DNA of 64,000 nucleotides from assembly GCF_002240355.1 (NCBI RefSeq), contig NZ_CP016353.1, forward strand, positions 5,681,001-5,745,000, given 5' to 3'. The position numbers and the translations under genes are program-made. Each line of letters starts with the position of its first letter. The stretch's first letter is position 1. The DNA comes from Prauserella marina (lineage in GTDB: Bacteria > Actinomycetota > Actinomycetes > Mycobacteriales > Pseudonocardiaceae). Below are positions 28,770 to 38,446 of the stretch, piece after piece. The notes beneath the pieces are model-generated. The model had not been told where the DNA came from and did not search any database. It saw nothing but the letters and a program-made list of their open reading frames with translations.

Positions 28770-29936
28770 CTAGCCCAGTTGGACGATCGCCGCCGCGCGA
28801 TCCAGTCGTTTGCGCAACGCCGTGAACGGCTTCGGACTGGACATCCCCAGCGCGCCGATCATGGTGCCCTCCTTGTGAAAGCTCGCCACGAACTTCCGAT
28901 CTTCCGGATCGCCTTCCACCAGCCTCACCTCGTCGTGCCCTTGTGCCGTTCCGACGAACTGAATGCGCTTTTCGTATTGATCGGACCAGAAGTACGGGGG
29001 CTTGCGATGGTGCTCCACTGTGGCCCCGGCGAGCAGATTGCCCACGGCGACACCGGGTTGCTCACTCGCCGCGCTCCAATGCTCACTCCTGGTTGAGGAA
29101 ATGTTCGCGACGTCGCCGACCGCGACGACGGAGGGGATGCCGGTGACCCCACCCGCGTCGCAGGTGACCCCGTCGTCCCCCGCGATTCCCGATCCGGCGA
29201 GCCAGCCGGTCGCGGGTACCGCGCCGATACCGACGACGACGACATCCGCGCGCAACAGTCCGCCGTCGGTCAACCGGACACCGGTCACCTGGTCGCCGGT
29301 CGATTCGAGCGAGGCGACTCCGGTTCCGGCGAGCAACCGCACCCCGTTGTCCGCGTGCAGACGCGCACAGACGGCTGCCATTCGAGTACCCAGCGTGGCG
29401 GCAAGTGGAACCGGGGCCGCTTCGACGACCGTGACCGAACAGCCGAGCGCTTTCGCGCTCGAAGCGACCTCCGCGCCGACGAACCCGGCCCCGACGACGA
29501 CGACCTCGGCATCACACCGCAGTTCATCCCTCAATGCCACGGCATCATCGATGGAACGCAACGTGTGCACCCCACGCAACCGACGGGCTCCAGGCAGCGC
29601 TCTCGGGGTCGCGCCCGTCGCGATGACAACTCCGTCGGCGGCCACCCTGGACCCGTCGCCGAGGACGACCTCGCCCGCCGCGACGTCGAGCCGCTCCGCG
29701 CGCGTCCCCAGCCGCCACCGCGCGGCGATCGCGAGCAGGTCCTCGGCGTCGCCGAGGGCGAGTTCCGCCGGGGAAGTCCTTCCGAGCAGGAAATCCTTCG
29801 AGAGCGGAGGCCGGTCGTAGGGCCGGTGGATTTCCTCCCCGATCATCACGAGCCGCCCCGAATATCCCTTGGCCCGCAGTTGCTGAGCCGCCCGCAATCC
29901 GGCGAGCGACGTGCCGACGATCGCCACCGTCCTCAT
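28770..29936 (-). CDS. FAD-dependent ferredoxin reductase (Rieske oxygenase electron supply)
   Basis: A 388-residue ferredoxin-NAD(P)+ reductase-like flavoprotein of the type that serves Rieske oxygenases and P450s. The FAD-binding GTSLAGLRAAQQLRAKG is at residues 8-24. HRPYDRPPLSKDFL at about 38-51 is typical, and the NAD-binding VVVGAGFVGAEVASSAKALG is at about 146-165. VVAVGDVANI and a C-terminal reductase-associated domain (YFWSDQYEKRIQFVG) follow. Its start overlaps the Rieske ferredoxin stop by four bases, so the pair should be produced together. It most likely passes electrons from NAD(P)H to that ferredoxin and on to the oxygenase at 35137. Partnering is inference from context. Confidence 0.9.
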   Translation of the reverse strand: MRTVAIVGTSLAGLRAAQQLRAKGYSGRLVMIGEEIHRPYDRPPLSKDFLLGRTSPAELALGDAEDLLAIAARWRLGTRAERLDVAAGEVVLGDGSRVAADGVVIATGATPRALPGARRLRGVHTLRSIDDAVALRDELRCDAEVVVVGAGFVGAEVASSAKALGCSVTVVEAAPVPLAATLGTRMAAVCARLHADNGVRLLAGTGVASLESTGDQVTGVRLTDGGLLRADVVVVGIGAVPATGWLAGSGIAGDDGVTCDAGGVTGIPSVVAVGDVANISSTRSEHWSAASEQPGVAVGNLLAGATVEHHRKPPYFWSDQYEKRIQFVGTAQGHDEVRLVEGDPEDRKFVASFHKEGTMIGALGMSSPKPFTALRKRLDRAAAIVQLG

Positions 29937-30250
29937 GCGACGTCCTCGCGGATGCCACTGTCGACGTAGAGCACGCCGTCACTGAGGAGCACGGGGTAGG
30001 TCGCGACCGGCCGTTTGGCCGGAAGGCACGTCGGCTGGCCCGTCCTGACGTCGAAAGCCGCCGCGTGAAGCGGACATTCGACAAAACAACCTTCGAGCCA
30101 GCCGTCGGCGAGCGAGGCATCCTGATGTGTGCAGGTGTCGTCGATGGCGTAGTAGCCGTCCTCGGTGTGGAAGACGGCGATCGGGTGCGGCGCGAGAACG
30201 CGGATCGCTTCTCCCTCAGGGAGGTCCGCGGTTGCGCATACTCGGATCAT
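29933..30250 (-). CDS. Rieske [2Fe-2S] ferredoxin component
   Basis: A 105-residue soluble Rieske ferredoxin of the kind used by bacterial ring-hydroxylating and demethylating oxygenases. The cluster ligands are C40-x-H42 (CTH) and C59-x2-H62 (CPLH). No signal peptide is present, so it acts in the cytosol. ATG 30250 follows CGGAGG. It starts the two-gene unit with the reductase and is divergent from the IclR regulator across a palindromic operator candidate. A nitrite-reductase small subunit is an alternative Rieske fold of similar size, but no such partner is nearby. Confidence 0.9.
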   Translation of the reverse strand: MIRVCATADLPEGEAIRVLAPHPIAVFHTEDGYYAIDDTCTHQDASLADGWLEGCFVECPLHAAAFDVRTGQPTCLPAKRPVATYPVLLSDGVLYVDSGIREDVA

Positions 30251-30302
30251 TCAGTGCCTCCGGGAAAGTCCAGAGCTGAGTACGGCGAGGGAGATTTTCA
30301 CT

Positions 30303-30340
30303 TGTTGCGTATTGCGAGGCTTCGCTCGCTATACGCAACA
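30303..30340. promoter_or_regulatory. Candidate IclR operator, inverted repeat
   Basis: TGTTGCGTAT at 30303-30312 is a perfect inverted match to ATACGCAACA at 30331-30340. An inner GCGAG/CTCGC pair makes the whole 38 bases a near-perfect dyad. It lies in the 194-base gap between the Rieske ferredoxin gene and iclR. The arm ATACGCAAC recurs before the dimethylglycine oxidase gene. IclR-family operators are often GTTGC-type palindromes; assignment to this regulator is inference. Confidence 0.6.
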
Positions 30341-30432
30341 ATCCGCGCAGATCCCGTTGTCCGTCAAGGATTCCGGGCCCCCGAATTCCGGCGATGTCGC
30401 CCGGTCGGCCGAGTGGACTTGCGCCCAACCGT

Positions 30433-30445
30433 TAGTGTTGCGCCA
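30433..30445 (+). promoter_or_regulatory. -10 box for leaderless iclR mRNA
   Basis: TAGTGT at 30433-30438 lies six bases before the ATG at 30445. No ribosome-binding sequence is seen. The bases GTGTTGCGCC between box and start resemble a third half-site of the GTTGCGTAT element and could allow autoregulation. Confidence 0.45.
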
Positions 30446-31227
30446 TGCGGAACTCCGACGAGACACGGGGCACGAGCCCAGTCCAGTCCGTGGACCGCGC
30501 GATCAGCGTGCTGGAACTGCTTGCCCGCAACGGGGAAGCAGGCATCACGGAGATCGCCGAGGAACTGGGAGTGCACAAGTCGACGGCTTCCAGACTCGTG
30601 GGCGCGCTCGAAGCGAGAGGACTCGTCGAACAACTCGGCGAGAGAGGCAAGTACGCGATCGGCTTCGGCATCGTCCGGCTCGCGGGCGCGGCGACCGGCA
30701 GGATGGACCTCGCGAAGCTCGGCAACCACACCTGTCAGTCACTCGCCGATTCGCTCGGCGAAACGGTGAACATCGCCGTCGCCGACGACGGGCTGGCCAT
30801 CAACATCAGTCAGGCATATGGCTCGGCAACGGTGACCGCCCAGAACTGGACGGGAAGGCGTACTCCGCTACACGCGACGTCAAGCGGCAAAGTGCTGCTG
30901 GCCTTCATGGAAACGACGGAGCGACGCAAACTGTTACACCGCAGGCTTGAGGAGTACACCCCTCGCACGACGACGGCCCCCGACGAACTCGGCGCCGAAC
31001 TCGACCGAATCGTCGAGGACGGCTACGCCGCCTGCTTCGAGGAGTTCGAACTGGGAATGCACGCCGTGGCCGTTCCGATTTTCGGCAGCGGGGGCGACGT
31101 CATCGCGGCCATCAGCGCGTCCGGCCCCTCGTATCGCCTTTCACGGCAACGCATCCGTCAGCTCGTGAGGCCGATGTCGGACGCGGCGGCCGAGCTGTCA
31201 GGGCAGCTCGGTCACATCCCCGAGTAA
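30445..31227 (+). CDS. IclR-family transcriptional regulator
   Basis: A 260-residue IclR-type regulator, likely the switch for the betaine demethylation genes that flank it on both sides. The N-terminal winged helix-turn-helix (about residues 14-75) contains ITEIAEELGVHKSTASRLVGALEARGLVEQ. The C-terminal effector domain (about 85-255) contains GETVNIAVADDG, PLHATSSGKVLLAF and GYAACFEEFELGMHAVAVPIF. The effector could be glycine betaine, dimethylglycine or glyoxylate-like. It is divergent from the Rieske ferredoxin-reductase pair and codirectional with the oxidase-oxygenase genes. Confidence 0.92.
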   Translation: MRNSDETRGTSPVQSVDRAISVLELLARNGEAGITEIAEELGVHKSTASRLVGALEARGLVEQLGERGKYAIGFGIVRLAGAATGRMDLAKLGNHTCQSLADSLGETVNIAVADDGLAINISQAYGSATVTAQNWTGRRTPLHATSSGKVLLAFMETTERRKLLHRRLEEYTPRTTTAPDELGAELDRIVEDGYAACFEEFELGMHAVAVPIFGSGGDVIAAISASGPSYRLSRQRIRQLVRPMSDAAAELSGQLGHIPE

Positions 31228-31303
31228 CGCTCACTCCGCGCCGAATCCAGGCGGGTGATTCGGCCGGTTGGGCGAACCGCCGAACCCGGTCCGCTTTCCG
31301 GTT

Positions 31304-31328
31304 CCCCCGCAGGCGGGGCCTTGTTTTT
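31304..31328 (+). terminator. Terminator candidate of iclR
   Basis: CCCCG at 31305-31309 pairs with CGGGG at 31314-31318 around a CAGG loop, followed by CCTTGTTTTT ending at 31328. The stem is short but G/C-only and the T-run is clear. It starts about 77 bases past the iclR stop. Confidence 0.55.
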
Positions 31329-31357
31329 CCAATCTCTTCAGAACGCCGGATGCCCCC

Positions 31358-31387
31358 TTGACACGGGCCTCGCGCGTGCCGCACCGT
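31358..31387 (+). promoter_or_regulatory. Promoter candidate of the dimethylglycine oxidase operon
   Basis: A perfect TTGACA -35 box at 31358-31363 is followed, after 18 bases, by CACCGT, a poor -10 box (A2 and T6 match). A weak -10 is typical of activated or repressed promoters. The candidate IclR element at 31386-31423 overlaps the expected start site. Confidence 0.4.
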
Positions 31388-31423
31388 GTTGCAGAGCACG
31401 GAACATGTTTCTTCATACGCAAC
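31386..31423. promoter_or_regulatory. Second candidate IclR element before dimethylglycine oxidase
   Basis: GTGTTGC at 31386-31392 and ATACGCAAC at 31415-31423 face each other with the same overall span (38 bases) as the perfect operator at 30303-30340. The right arm is identical over nine bases. The left arm matches at GTTGC only. Confidence 0.45.
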
Positions 31424-31530
31424 TCCACCCCTAACGCGACGGCGCCGCCGAGGCGCTCTCGCGTGCCTGCGTTTTGCCCAGTTCTGTCCCTTGTGGACGT
31501 TGCATCCCCCGTCGAGCAGGAGGTCCTGCG

Positions 31531-33981
31531 ATGGTCACCAGACCGCGAGTGGTCATCATCGGCGCCGGAATAGCCGGGTGCGCACTCGCCGACGAACTCA
31601 CCGACCGCGGTTGGCCCGATGTCACCGTGCTGGAGCAGGGAGACCTGTTCGCGACCGGCGGCTCGACCTCACACGCGCCAGGTCTCGTTTTTCAAACCAC
31701 CGCAAGCAAAACCATGACAGAGTTCGCGAAGTACACCGTCGCGAAGTACAGCGGGCTCACGCTCGACGGCGCGTGGTGCTTCCAGCAACTGGGCGGGCTC
31801 GAAATCGCAACGACACCGGAGCGGATGGCCGACCTGCGGCGAAGGCACGGCTGGGCGACATCGTGGGGAGTACGGAGTTTTCTCAGGACTCCGCGACAGT
31901 GCGCCCAACTCCACCCGATGCTCGACGAGGACAAGGTGCTTGGCGGTTTCCACATCCCGAGCGACGGATTGGCGAAACCCTTGCGAGCAGCCGAGGCGCA
32001 AGCCCGAAGAGCCATCGAACGAGGCGCGAAATTCCTCGCCAGGCAGAAGGTCACCTCCGTCGAGCGGGCAAAGGGACGTGTCACGGCCGTCGTCACCGAA
32101 ACCGACCGGTTCCGTGCCGACATCGTCGTTTCGTGCGCCGGAATGTGGGGTCCGCTCGTCGGCAGGCTCGTCGACCTGACCATCCCGATGGTGCCGATGG
32201 CGCACCAGTACGCGAAGACGACCCCGCTGCCCCGGCTCGCCGGGCGCAACGACGAGAACACCGAAGCGCGGCTGCCGATCCTGCGGCACCAGGACGCCGA
32301 CCTGTACTTCCGCGAACACGTCGACCGGATCGGCATCGGCGCGTACGGCCACCGGCCGATGCCGATCGCGGCCGAGGACATCGCCGATCCGCTGACCTCG
32401 CAGGGGATGCCTTCCGAACTGGCTTTCACCCCGGAGGACTTCGAACAGTCGTGGACGGCGGCGCTCGACCTGCTTCCCTCGCTCGCCGACACGAAGCCGG
32501 AGTACGGCATCAACGGCCTCTTCTCCTTCACCACCGACGGCATGCCCCTGCTCGGCGAGCACCCCGACATCGAGGGATTCTGGGTCACCGAAGCCGTGTG
32601 GATCACGCACTCCGCCGGGGTGGCGAAAGCAATGGCAGAGTGGCTGATCGACGGGCAGCCTTCAGTCGACCTACACGGTTGCGACCTCAACCGGTTCGAG
32701 CAGGTCCAGCTCGCCCCCTCATACGTGCACGCGCGAAGCTGCCAGAGTTTCGTCGAGGTCTACGACATCATCCATCCCCGCCAGCAAGTCACCGAGCCGC
32801 GAGGCTTGCGCACGAGCCCGTTCCACGAGCGGCAGAGCGAGCTCGGCGCGCACTTCTTCGAGTCGAATGGCTGGGAACGCCCGCAATGGTACGAAAGCAA
32901 CGGTGAACTGCCCGAGCTGGAACAGGTACCGGAACGGGGCGAGTGGGCCGCGCGGCATTGGTCACCAATAGCGGGCGCCGAGGCGATCGCGGCCAGAGCA
33001 AGGGTCGCCCTCTTCGACATGACGCCGTTGAAACGCGTCGAGGTCAGCGGTCCCGGCGCGCTGGCCTTTCTCCAGGCACTCACGACGAACCAGCTCAACC
33101 GCAAACCGGGCGCCGTCACCTACACCCTGCTGCTCGGCGAGGACGGCGGAATCCGCAGCGACCTGACGGTGGCGAGGCTTGCCTCCGAACGGTTCCAGGT
33201 CGGCATCAACAGCCCGCTCGACCTCGACTGGCTGCGAAGGCATCTGCCAGGCGACGGCAGCGTGCACCTGACCGAGACCACCTCGGGCACCTGTTGCATC
33301 GGCCTGTGGGGCCCGCTCGCGAGGACGCTGCTACAACCGTTGTCCACAACGGACTTCTCACCTGGGGCGCTCGGCTTTTTCCGAGGCAAGAGCGCTTATG
33401 TCGGCAACGTGCCCGTCACCGCACTGCGACTGTCCTATGTGGGCGAACTGGGCTGGGAGCTGTACACGAGCGCGGACCTCGGCAAGGCGCTGTGGGACAC
33501 GCTGTGGGAGGCCGGTCAGCCGCTCGGGCTGATCGCCGCGGGGCGCGATGCGTTCAACAGCATGCGCCTCGAAAAAGGTTACCGCGCATGGGGAACCGAC
33601 ATGACCACCGAACACGATCCATTCGAAGCGGGCGTCGAGTTCGCCGTCAAAATGGACAAGGGCTACTTCGTCGGAAGAGACGCGCTCGTCGGCCGAAGCT
33701 CGGCGACCGCGAAGCGGAGGTTGAGCTGCCTGACGATCCCGGACAGGCAGGCCGTCGTACTCGGAAGCGAACCGGTGTTCGCCGAAGGCAAGCCCGCGGG
33801 TTACGTCACCAGCGCGGCCTACGGTTACACCACGGGCCTGAACATCGCCTACGCATGGCTGCCGTCGGAGTACGCGATGCCAGGAACCAGGCTCGGCATC
33901 GAATACTTCGGCGAGACGGTGCCTGCCGTCGTCGCCGACGAACCGCTTTTCGATCCGGACATGACAAGGCTGCGCGCGTGA
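31531..33981 (+). CDS. dmg: N,N-dimethylglycine oxidase (FAD oxidase fused to GcvT-like folate domain)
   Basis: An 816-residue two-domain enzyme closely resembling Arthrobacter dimethylglycine oxidase (about 830 residues). The N-terminal DAO-type flavin domain (about 1-420) has [32 protein letters not shown] carries H48, the likely FAD-attachment His by analogy with dimethylglycine dehydrogenase. The C-terminal GcvT-like domain (about 430-816) has [31 protein letters not shown] and [21 protein letters not shown]. It demethylates dimethylglycine to sarcosine and channels the one-carbon unit to tetrahydrofolate. ATG 31531 follows AGGAGG. It begins a three-gene unit with sarcosine oxidase and the Rieske oxygenase. 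Confidence 0.93.
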   Translation: MVTRPRVVIIGAGIAGCALADELTDRGWPDVTVLEQGDLFATGGSTSHAPGLVFQTTASKTMTEFAKYTVAKYSGLTLDGAWCFQQLGGLEIATTPERMADLRRRHGWATSWGVRSFLRTPRQCAQLHPMLDEDKVLGGFHIPSDGLAKPLRAAEAQARRAIERGAKFLARQKVTSVERAKGRVTAVVTETDRFRADIVVSCAGMWGPLVGRLVDLTIPMVPMAHQYAKTTPLPRLAGRNDENTEARLPILRHQDADLYFREHVDRIGIGAYGHRPMPIAAEDIADPLTSQGMPSELAFTPEDFEQSWTAALDLLPSLADTKPEYGINGLFSFTTDGMPLLGEHPDIEGFWVTEAVWITHSAGVAKAMAEWLIDGQPSVDLHGCDLNRFEQVQLAPSYVHARSCQSFVEVYDIIHPRQQVTEPRGLRTSPFHERQSELGAHFFESNGWERPQWYESNGELPELEQVPERGEWAARHWSPIAGAEAIAARARVALFDMTPLKRVEVSGPGALAFLQALTTNQLNRKPGAVTYTLLLGEDGGIRSDLTVARLASERFQVGINSPLDLDWLRRHLPGDGSVHLTETTSGTCCIGLWGPLARTLLQPLSTTDFSPGALGFFRGKSAYVGNVPVTALRLSYVGELGWELYTSADLGKALWDTLWEAGQPLGLIAAGRDAFNSMRLEKGYRAWGTDMTTEHDPFEAGVEFAVKMDKGYFVGRDALVGRSSATAKRRLSCLTIPDRQAVVLGSEPVFAEGKPAGYVTSAAYGYTTGLNIAYAWLPSEYAMPGTRLGIEYFGETVPAVVADEPLFDPDMTRLRA

Positions 33982-33994
33982 GGGAAGGCGGAAA

Positions 33995-35140
33995 ATGGCT
34001 TCGTTCGACACGATCGTGATCGGCCTCGGCGGCATGGGAAGCGCCGCCGCGTACCGGATCGCGGCGCGCGGACAACGGGTCCTCGGTATCGAACAGTTCA
34101 CCCCGGTACACACGCTGGGTTCGAGTCACGGCGGATCGCGGATCACGCGGCAGGCATATTTCGAGGATCCCGCCTATGTACCGTTGTTGTTGCGTGCCCA
34201 CGAATTGTGGCCCGAACTGGAAGCCGATTCGGGACTGTCCATTTTCACCAAGACCGGCGGGGTGATGGTCGGGCCGCCGGAAAGCAGGACCTTCTCGGGG
34301 AGCCACGCCAGCGCGGAGAAATGGGGACTCGCCCACGAAATCCTCGATGCGGAGGACCTTCGCCGACGCTTCCCTTCCATGGCACCATCCGAAGAGGACG
34401 TCGCGCTCTACGAGGCCGAGGCGGGGTTCGTGGTGCCGGAAGCCAGCGTCTCCGCCCACCTCCGGCTCGCGGAAAGGGCCGGCGCCGAACTGCGATTCGA
34501 AGAGAAGGTACTGGGCTGGACCGCCGACGGTTCCGGCGTTCGAGTGCGCACCTCGCTCGGCGAGTACACAGCCGGGCGGCTCGTCGTCTGCCCTGGGGCC
34601 TGGGCTCCCGCGACTCTGGCCGACCTCGGCATTCCGTTCACCATCGAACGCCAGGTGCAGTACTGGTTCGCCCCTCGCGGCGACGTCGGCAACTTTGCCG
34701 CCGAACGACACCCCGTCTACATCTGGGAGAACGCGCGCGGCCGTCAGTTCTACGGTTTCCCAGCCACCGAAGGGGAAGTCAAGGTCGCCTTCTTCAGGGG
34801 AGGGAAGCCGTGCACGGCCGACACCATCGACCGGACGGTCGCCGAACACGAGATCGCCGACATCACCGCCTTCGTCGGTGCCAGGATGCCCGCAGTGCCT
34901 GGCACCTACCTTCGCTCGGCTACCTGCATGTACACCAACACTCCCGACGAACACTTCGTGATCGCACCGCATCCGGAACATTCCAATGTGGTCATCGCGG
35001 CCGGATTCTCGGGACACGGCTTCAAATTCGTGCCCGTCGTCGGTGAAATCCTCGCCGACCTCACCGTCGACGGCCATACCGCACACCCGATCTCGCTGTT
35101 CGACCCGGCACGTTTCGGCGCATGTCAAGGAGTCGCATGA
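33995..35140 (+). CDS. soxA: Monomeric sarcosine oxidase
   Basis: A 381-residue flavoprotein of the monomeric sarcosine oxidase/N-methyltryptophan oxidase family. It would oxidise sarcosine to glycine, formaldehyde and hydrogen peroxide. The dinucleotide fold is [19 protein letters not shown] (about residues 8-26). [23 protein letters not shown] at about 43-65 is family-typical. C311 in [20 protein letters not shown] corresponds to the covalent FAD cysteine. It lies 13 bases after the dimethylglycine oxidase stop and overlaps the oxygenase start by four bases. N-methyltryptophan or another N-methyl amine is an alternative substrate, but the neighbours favour sarcosine. Confidence 0.92.
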   Translation: MASFDTIVIGLGGMGSAAAYRIAARGQRVLGIEQFTPVHTLGSSHGGSRITRQAYFEDPAYVPLLLRAHELWPELEADSGLSIFTKTGGVMVGPPESRTFSGSHASAEKWGLAHEILDAEDLRRRFPSMAPSEEDVALYEAEAGFVVPEASVSAHLRLAERAGAELRFEEKVLGWTADGSGVRVRTSLGEYTAGRLVVCPGAWAPATLADLGIPFTIERQVQYWFAPRGDVGNFAAERHPVYIWENARGRQFYGFPATEGEVKVAFFRGGKPCTADTIDRTVAEHEIADITAFVGARMPAVPGTYLRSATCMYTNTPDEHFVIAPHPEHSNVVIAAGFSGHGFKFVPVVGEILADLTVDGHTAHPISLFDPARFGACQGVA

Positions 35141-36240
35141 CCACGAGCCTGATCAGGACCCTCCCCGGCCGCTACTACACCGACCCAGCCGTGTTCGCCG
35201 CCGAACAGAGCAAGGTGTTCGAGTCGATGTGGTTCTGCGCGGCGCGGTTCGCCGAGATCCCGGAGAAAGGCAGCTTCCGCACCGTGACGATCGGCGGGGA
35301 AAACGTCATCGTCACGAGGGCGAGGGACGGGCGGCCGAAGGCCTTCCTCAACGTGTGCCGCCATCGCGGCGCGCGACTGTGCACTGAGGAATCGGGGACG
35401 GTGGCGAAGGCGTTCCAGTGCCCGTATCACGCGTGGACCTACGGGCTGGACGGAAAGCTCGTCGCGGCACCGAATCTGACGTCGATGCCCGACGTCGACC
35501 GCACCGAGTACGGGCTGCGGACGCTGCCGCTGCGGGAATGGCTCGGCTACGTTTGGGTGTGCCTGGCAGCCGATCCGCCTTCCTTCGACGAAACGGTCAA
35601 GGACGTCGTCGCGGAACGGCTTGGCGGTGACCGGTTCATCGAGGACTACGCGGTCGGCGAGCTGACCGTCGGAAAGCACGTCCGCTACGACGTCGGCGCC
35701 AACTGGAAGCTCATCATCGAGAACTTCATGGAGTGCTACCACTGCGCGACCATCCATCCCGAGCTGACCGATGTGCTGCCCGAGTTCGCGGAGGGGTACG
35801 CGGCGCAGTACTTCGTCGGCCACGGCGCGGAGTTCGGCGAGGACGTGTCCGGGTTCACCGTCGACGGCAGCGAAGGTTTCGCGCCGCTTGCCGGGCTCGG
35901 ACCGGAGCAGGACCGCCGCTACTACGCGATCACGGTACGGCCGCAGGTCTTCGTCAACCTCGTTCCCGATCACGTGATCTTCCACCGGATGTATCCCGTC
36001 GCGGCGGACCGGACGATCGTCGAGTGCGACTGGCTTTATGCCGAGGATGTCGTGGCGAGGGGGCGGGATCTGGCCAAGTCGTTCGAACTGTTCCACCGGG
36101 TGAACCAACAGGACTTCGCGGCCTGTGAGCGCTGTCAGCCCGCGATGAGTTCGAGGGCGTACGCCGACGGCGGGGTGCTCGTGCCCTCGGAGCACCACAT
36201 CGGCGAGTTCCATGCCTGGCTGCTGAAACACATCGACTGA
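35137..36240 (+). CDS. Rieske non-heme iron oxygenase, likely glycine betaine monooxygenase
   Basis: A 367-residue oxygenase alpha subunit. The Rieske cluster ligands are C74-x-H76 (CRHRG) and C95-x2-H98 (CPYH). The mononuclear iron site shows [22 protein letters not shown], with the two histidines of the facial triad. It belongs with GbcA, choline monooxygenase and carnitine/stachydrine demethylases, which hydroxylate an N-methyl group. With dimethylglycine oxidase and sarcosine oxidase in the same operon, glycine betaine is the expected substrate. ATG 35137 is in the ATGA overlap with soxA and has AAGGAG. Stachydrine or carnitine cannot be excluded. Confidence 0.88.
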   Translation: MTTSLIRTLPGRYYTDPAVFAAEQSKVFESMWFCAARFAEIPEKGSFRTVTIGGENVIVTRARDGRPKAFLNVCRHRGARLCTEESGTVAKAFQCPYHAWTYGLDGKLVAAPNLTSMPDVDRTEYGLRTLPLREWLGYVWVCLAADPPSFDETVKDVVAERLGGDRFIEDYAVGELTVGKHVRYDVGANWKLIIENFMECYHCATIHPELTDVLPEFAEGYAAQYFVGHGAEFGEDVSGFTVDGSEGFAPLAGLGPEQDRRYYAITVRPQVFVNLVPDHVIFHRMYPVAADRTIVECDWLYAEDVVARGRDLAKSFELFHRVNQQDFAACERCQPAMSSRAYADGGVLVPSEHHIGEFHAWLLKHID

Positions 36241-36248
36241 CCCGTCTC

Positions 36249-36286
36249 GCGAGTCCCCAGCCCGAATGCGCGAGAGGGGGACTCGC
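36249..36286. terminator. Bidirectional hairpin between oxygenase gene and tmk
   Basis: GCGAGTCCCC at 36249-36258 pairs perfectly with GGGGACTCGC at 36277-36286 across an 18-base loop. It lies nine bases after the oxygenase stop and 13 bases past the tmk stop on the other strand. The loop is long and there is no T-run. Confidence 0.5.
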
Positions 36287-36290
36287 GCAC
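36249..36290. repeat. Two-unit copy of the 21-base GCGAG repeat
   Basis: Units start with GCGAG at 36249 and 36270, exactly 21 bases apart. Unit 1 begins GCGAGTCCCC, the same ten bases as the first unit at 18823. It lies between the convergent oxygenase and tmk genes and overlaps the hairpin at 36249-36286. Confidence 0.55.
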
Positions 36291-36298
36291 CAATGCGC

Positions 36299-36940
36299 TC
36301 AGGCGAGCAGCTTCGCCGCCAACTCGCGCGCATCCACGGCACCCGCGCCATCCACCACGATCCACGGCGACACCCACGACCGGTCCGCGAGTTCGTCGTA
36401 CACCTTGGCGCATCGCACCTGGAGATCGTCGTCGGATTCGAAGGCGTCCTTGGTCCTCGTACTGTCGGCGTCGGCCCTCGACGCGGCCCGCGCGGCGGCC
36501 ACCTCCGGCGCCACCCGCAACAGGATCACCACATCGGGCGCCGGAAGATCGAACCGGCCGAGTTCGAGCTGCCTGACCCAATCGACAACCGGGCTGTCGG
36601 CCCCCTCACCGAGCCGCGCCGCCTGGTATGCGGCGTTGGACGCGACGTACCGGTCGAGCAGCACGACGTCGTGCGTCGCCAGCTCGCTCCTGATGTCCCC
36701 CGCCGCCGCTCGACGGTCCAGGGCGTACAGCAACCCCATGCCGTACACGGAGTCGCCGAGATCGCCATGCTCGCCGTGCAGCGCCTCGCGCACCAAATCC
36801 GCGTGGACACTCTCCCCGTACCGGGGAAAAGCCAGCGTCGCGACACTGGCACCGGCATCGTGCAGCGCCTTCGTCAACGCATCCGCGAGCGTGCGTTTAC
36901 CCGCACCGTCAAGTCCTTCGATCACGACAAGTCGACCCAC
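36299..36940 (-). CDS. tmk: dTMP kinase
   Basis: A 213-residue thymidylate kinase that converts dTMP to dTDP. The P-loop is GLDGAGKRT at about residues 9-17. The DRY segment VLLDRYVASNAAYQAARLG is at about 93-111. The LID-like region follows AAARAASRADADSTR. This is the divergent mycobacterial-type Tmk. GTG 36940 is 33 bases after the sahH stop, so sahH-tmk form a unit as in M. tuberculosis. There, tmk is followed directly by mtrA; here the betaine block intervenes. Confidence 0.92.
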   Translation of the reverse strand: MGRLVVIEGLDGAGKRTLADALTKALHDAGASVATLAFPRYGESVHADLVREALHGEHGDLGDSVYGMGLLYALDRRAAAGDIRSELATHDVVLLDRYVASNAAYQAARLGEGADSPVVDWVRQLELGRFDLPAPDVVILLRVAPEVAAARAASRADADSTRTKDAFESDDDLQVRCAKVYDELADRSWVSPWIVVDGAGAVDARELAAKLLA

Positions 36941-36973
36941 GCGCTCACCCTACGTCGCGGGGTCTCGGCACGG

Positions 36974-38446
36974 TCAGTAGCGGTAGTGGTCCGTCTTGAA
37001 GGGTCCGTCGACGTCGACGTCGATGTACTCGGCCTGTTCCTTGCTGAGCTTCGTCAGTTCACCACCGAGGGCGGCGAGGTGGATGCGGGCGACCTTCTCG
37101 TCGAGCTTCTTCGGCAGCCGGTACACCTCTTTGTCGTACTCCTCGTACTTGGTGAACAGCTCGATCTGCGCGATGACCTGGTTCGAGAAGCTGTTCGACA
37201 TGACGAAGCTGGGGTGCCCGGTCGCGTTGCCGAGATTGAGCAGCCTGCCCTCGGACAGCACGATGATCGAGTGCCCTTCGGGAAACACCCACTCGTCGAC
37301 CTGCGGCTTGATGTTGACGTGCCGGATGCCGGGATACCTGGCGAGCCCGGCCATGTCGAGTTCGTTGTCGAAGTGACCGATGTTGCCGACGATCGTCTGG
37401 TGCTTCATCCGTGCCATGTGCTCGGCCATCACCACGTCCTTGTTGCCGGTGGTGGTGATCACGATGTCGGCCTCCGGCAGGACGGTCTCCAGCTTCTTGA
37501 CCGGGTAGCCGTCCATCAGCGCCTGTAGCGCGCAGATCGGGTCGATCTCGGTGACGACGACCCGCGCGCCCTGGCCACGCAGCGATTCGGCAGCGCCCTT
37601 GCCGACGTCGCCGTAACCGCACACGACGGCGACCTTGCCGCCGATGAGCACATCGGTTCCCCTGTTGATGCCGTCGATGAGCGAGTGCCGGATTCCGTAC
37701 CTGTTGTCGAACTTCGACTTGGTGACCGCGTCATTGACATTGATGGCGGGGAACAGCAATTCCCCTGCCGCCGCCAGTTGGTACAGCCGCAGCACACCGG
37801 TGGTCGTCTCCTCCGTCACGCCACGAATACCGGAGCCGATCTTGGTCCATTTCCCCGCTTCGGCGGTAAGCGAGGCCCGCAGCAGCGAAAGGAACACCCG
37901 CCATTCGTCGGGATCGTTGTCGTCCGCGGAGGGGACGACGCCCGCTTTCTCGTATTCGGCGCCCTTGTGCACGAGCATCGTCGCGTCGCCACCGTCGTCG
38001 AGGATCATGTTCGGGCCGTCGCCGTCCCAGGTGAGCATCCGCTCCGTGCACCACCAGTACTCGTCGAGCGTCTCGCCCTTCCACGCGAACACCGGAACGC
38101 CCCGTGGCTGTTCAGGGGTGCCGTACGGGCCGACGACGACGGCGGCGGCGGCGTGGTCCTGGGTCGAGAAGATGTTGCACGAGGCCCACCGGACCTCGGC
38201 CCCCAGCGCGACGAGTGTTTCGATCAGCACCGCGGTCTGGACCGTCATGTGCAGCGAGCCGGAAACGCGCGCCCCTCGCAACGGATACGCCTCGGCGTAT
38301 TCCCGGCGCAAAGCCATCAAGCCGGGCATTTCGTGCTCGGCGAGCCTGATCTCCTTGCGGCCGAACTCGGCGAGGGAGAGGTCCGCGACGGCGTAATCGA
38401 CACCGTTTCGCGTCTGATGACGCGACGCAACGCTTTCAGGGGTCAT
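36974..38446 (-). CDS. sahH: S-adenosylhomocysteine hydrolase
   Basis: A 490-residue NAD-dependent adenosylhomocysteinase that splits S-adenosylhomocysteine into homocysteine and adenosine and so keeps methyl transfer running. Landmarks are [30 protein letters not shown], the NAD-binding [23 protein letters not shown] and [11 protein letters not shown]. The C-terminal TDHYRY carries the lysine-tyrosine NAD contacts. The insert typical of mycobacterial enzymes is visible around residues 160-190. I chose ATG 38446; ATG 38455 lies directly on its GGAGGA. It is the first gene of the sahH-tmk unit. Confidence 0.96.
   Translation of the reverse strand: MTPESVASRHQTRNGVDYAVADLSLAEFGRKEIRLAEHEMPGLMALRREYAEAYPLRGARVSGSLHMTVQTAVLIETLVALGAEVRWASCNIFSTQDHAAAAVVVGPYGTPEQPRGVPVFAWKGETLDEYWWCTERMLTWDGDGPNMILDDGGDATMLVHKGAEYEKAGVVPSADDNDPDEWRVFLSLLRASLTAEAGKWTKIGSGIRGVTEETTTGVLRLYQLAAAGELLFPAINVNDAVTKSKFDNRYGIRHSLIDGINRGTDVLIGGKVAVVCGYGDVGKGAAESLRGQGARVVVTEIDPICALQALMDGYPVKKLETVLPEADIVITTTGNKDVVMAEHMARMKHQTIVGNIGHFDNELDMAGLARYPGIRHVNIKPQVDEWVFPEGHSIIVLSEGRLLNLGNATGHPSFVMSNSFSNQVIAQIELFTKYEEYDKEVYRLPKKLDEKVARIHLAALGGELTKLSKEQAEYIDVDVDGPFKTDHYRY

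Larger units (their letters stand above)
31228..31530. other. Intergenic control region between iclR and dimethylglycine oxidase, 303 bases
   Basis: It contains, in order: an iclR terminator candidate (31304-31328), a TTGACA -35 box (31358-31363) with a weak CACCGT -10 box, and the GTTGC/ATACGCAAC element (31386-31423). The Shine-Dalgarno AGGAGG of the oxidase gene lies at the right end. No gene is evident. Confidence 0.6.
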
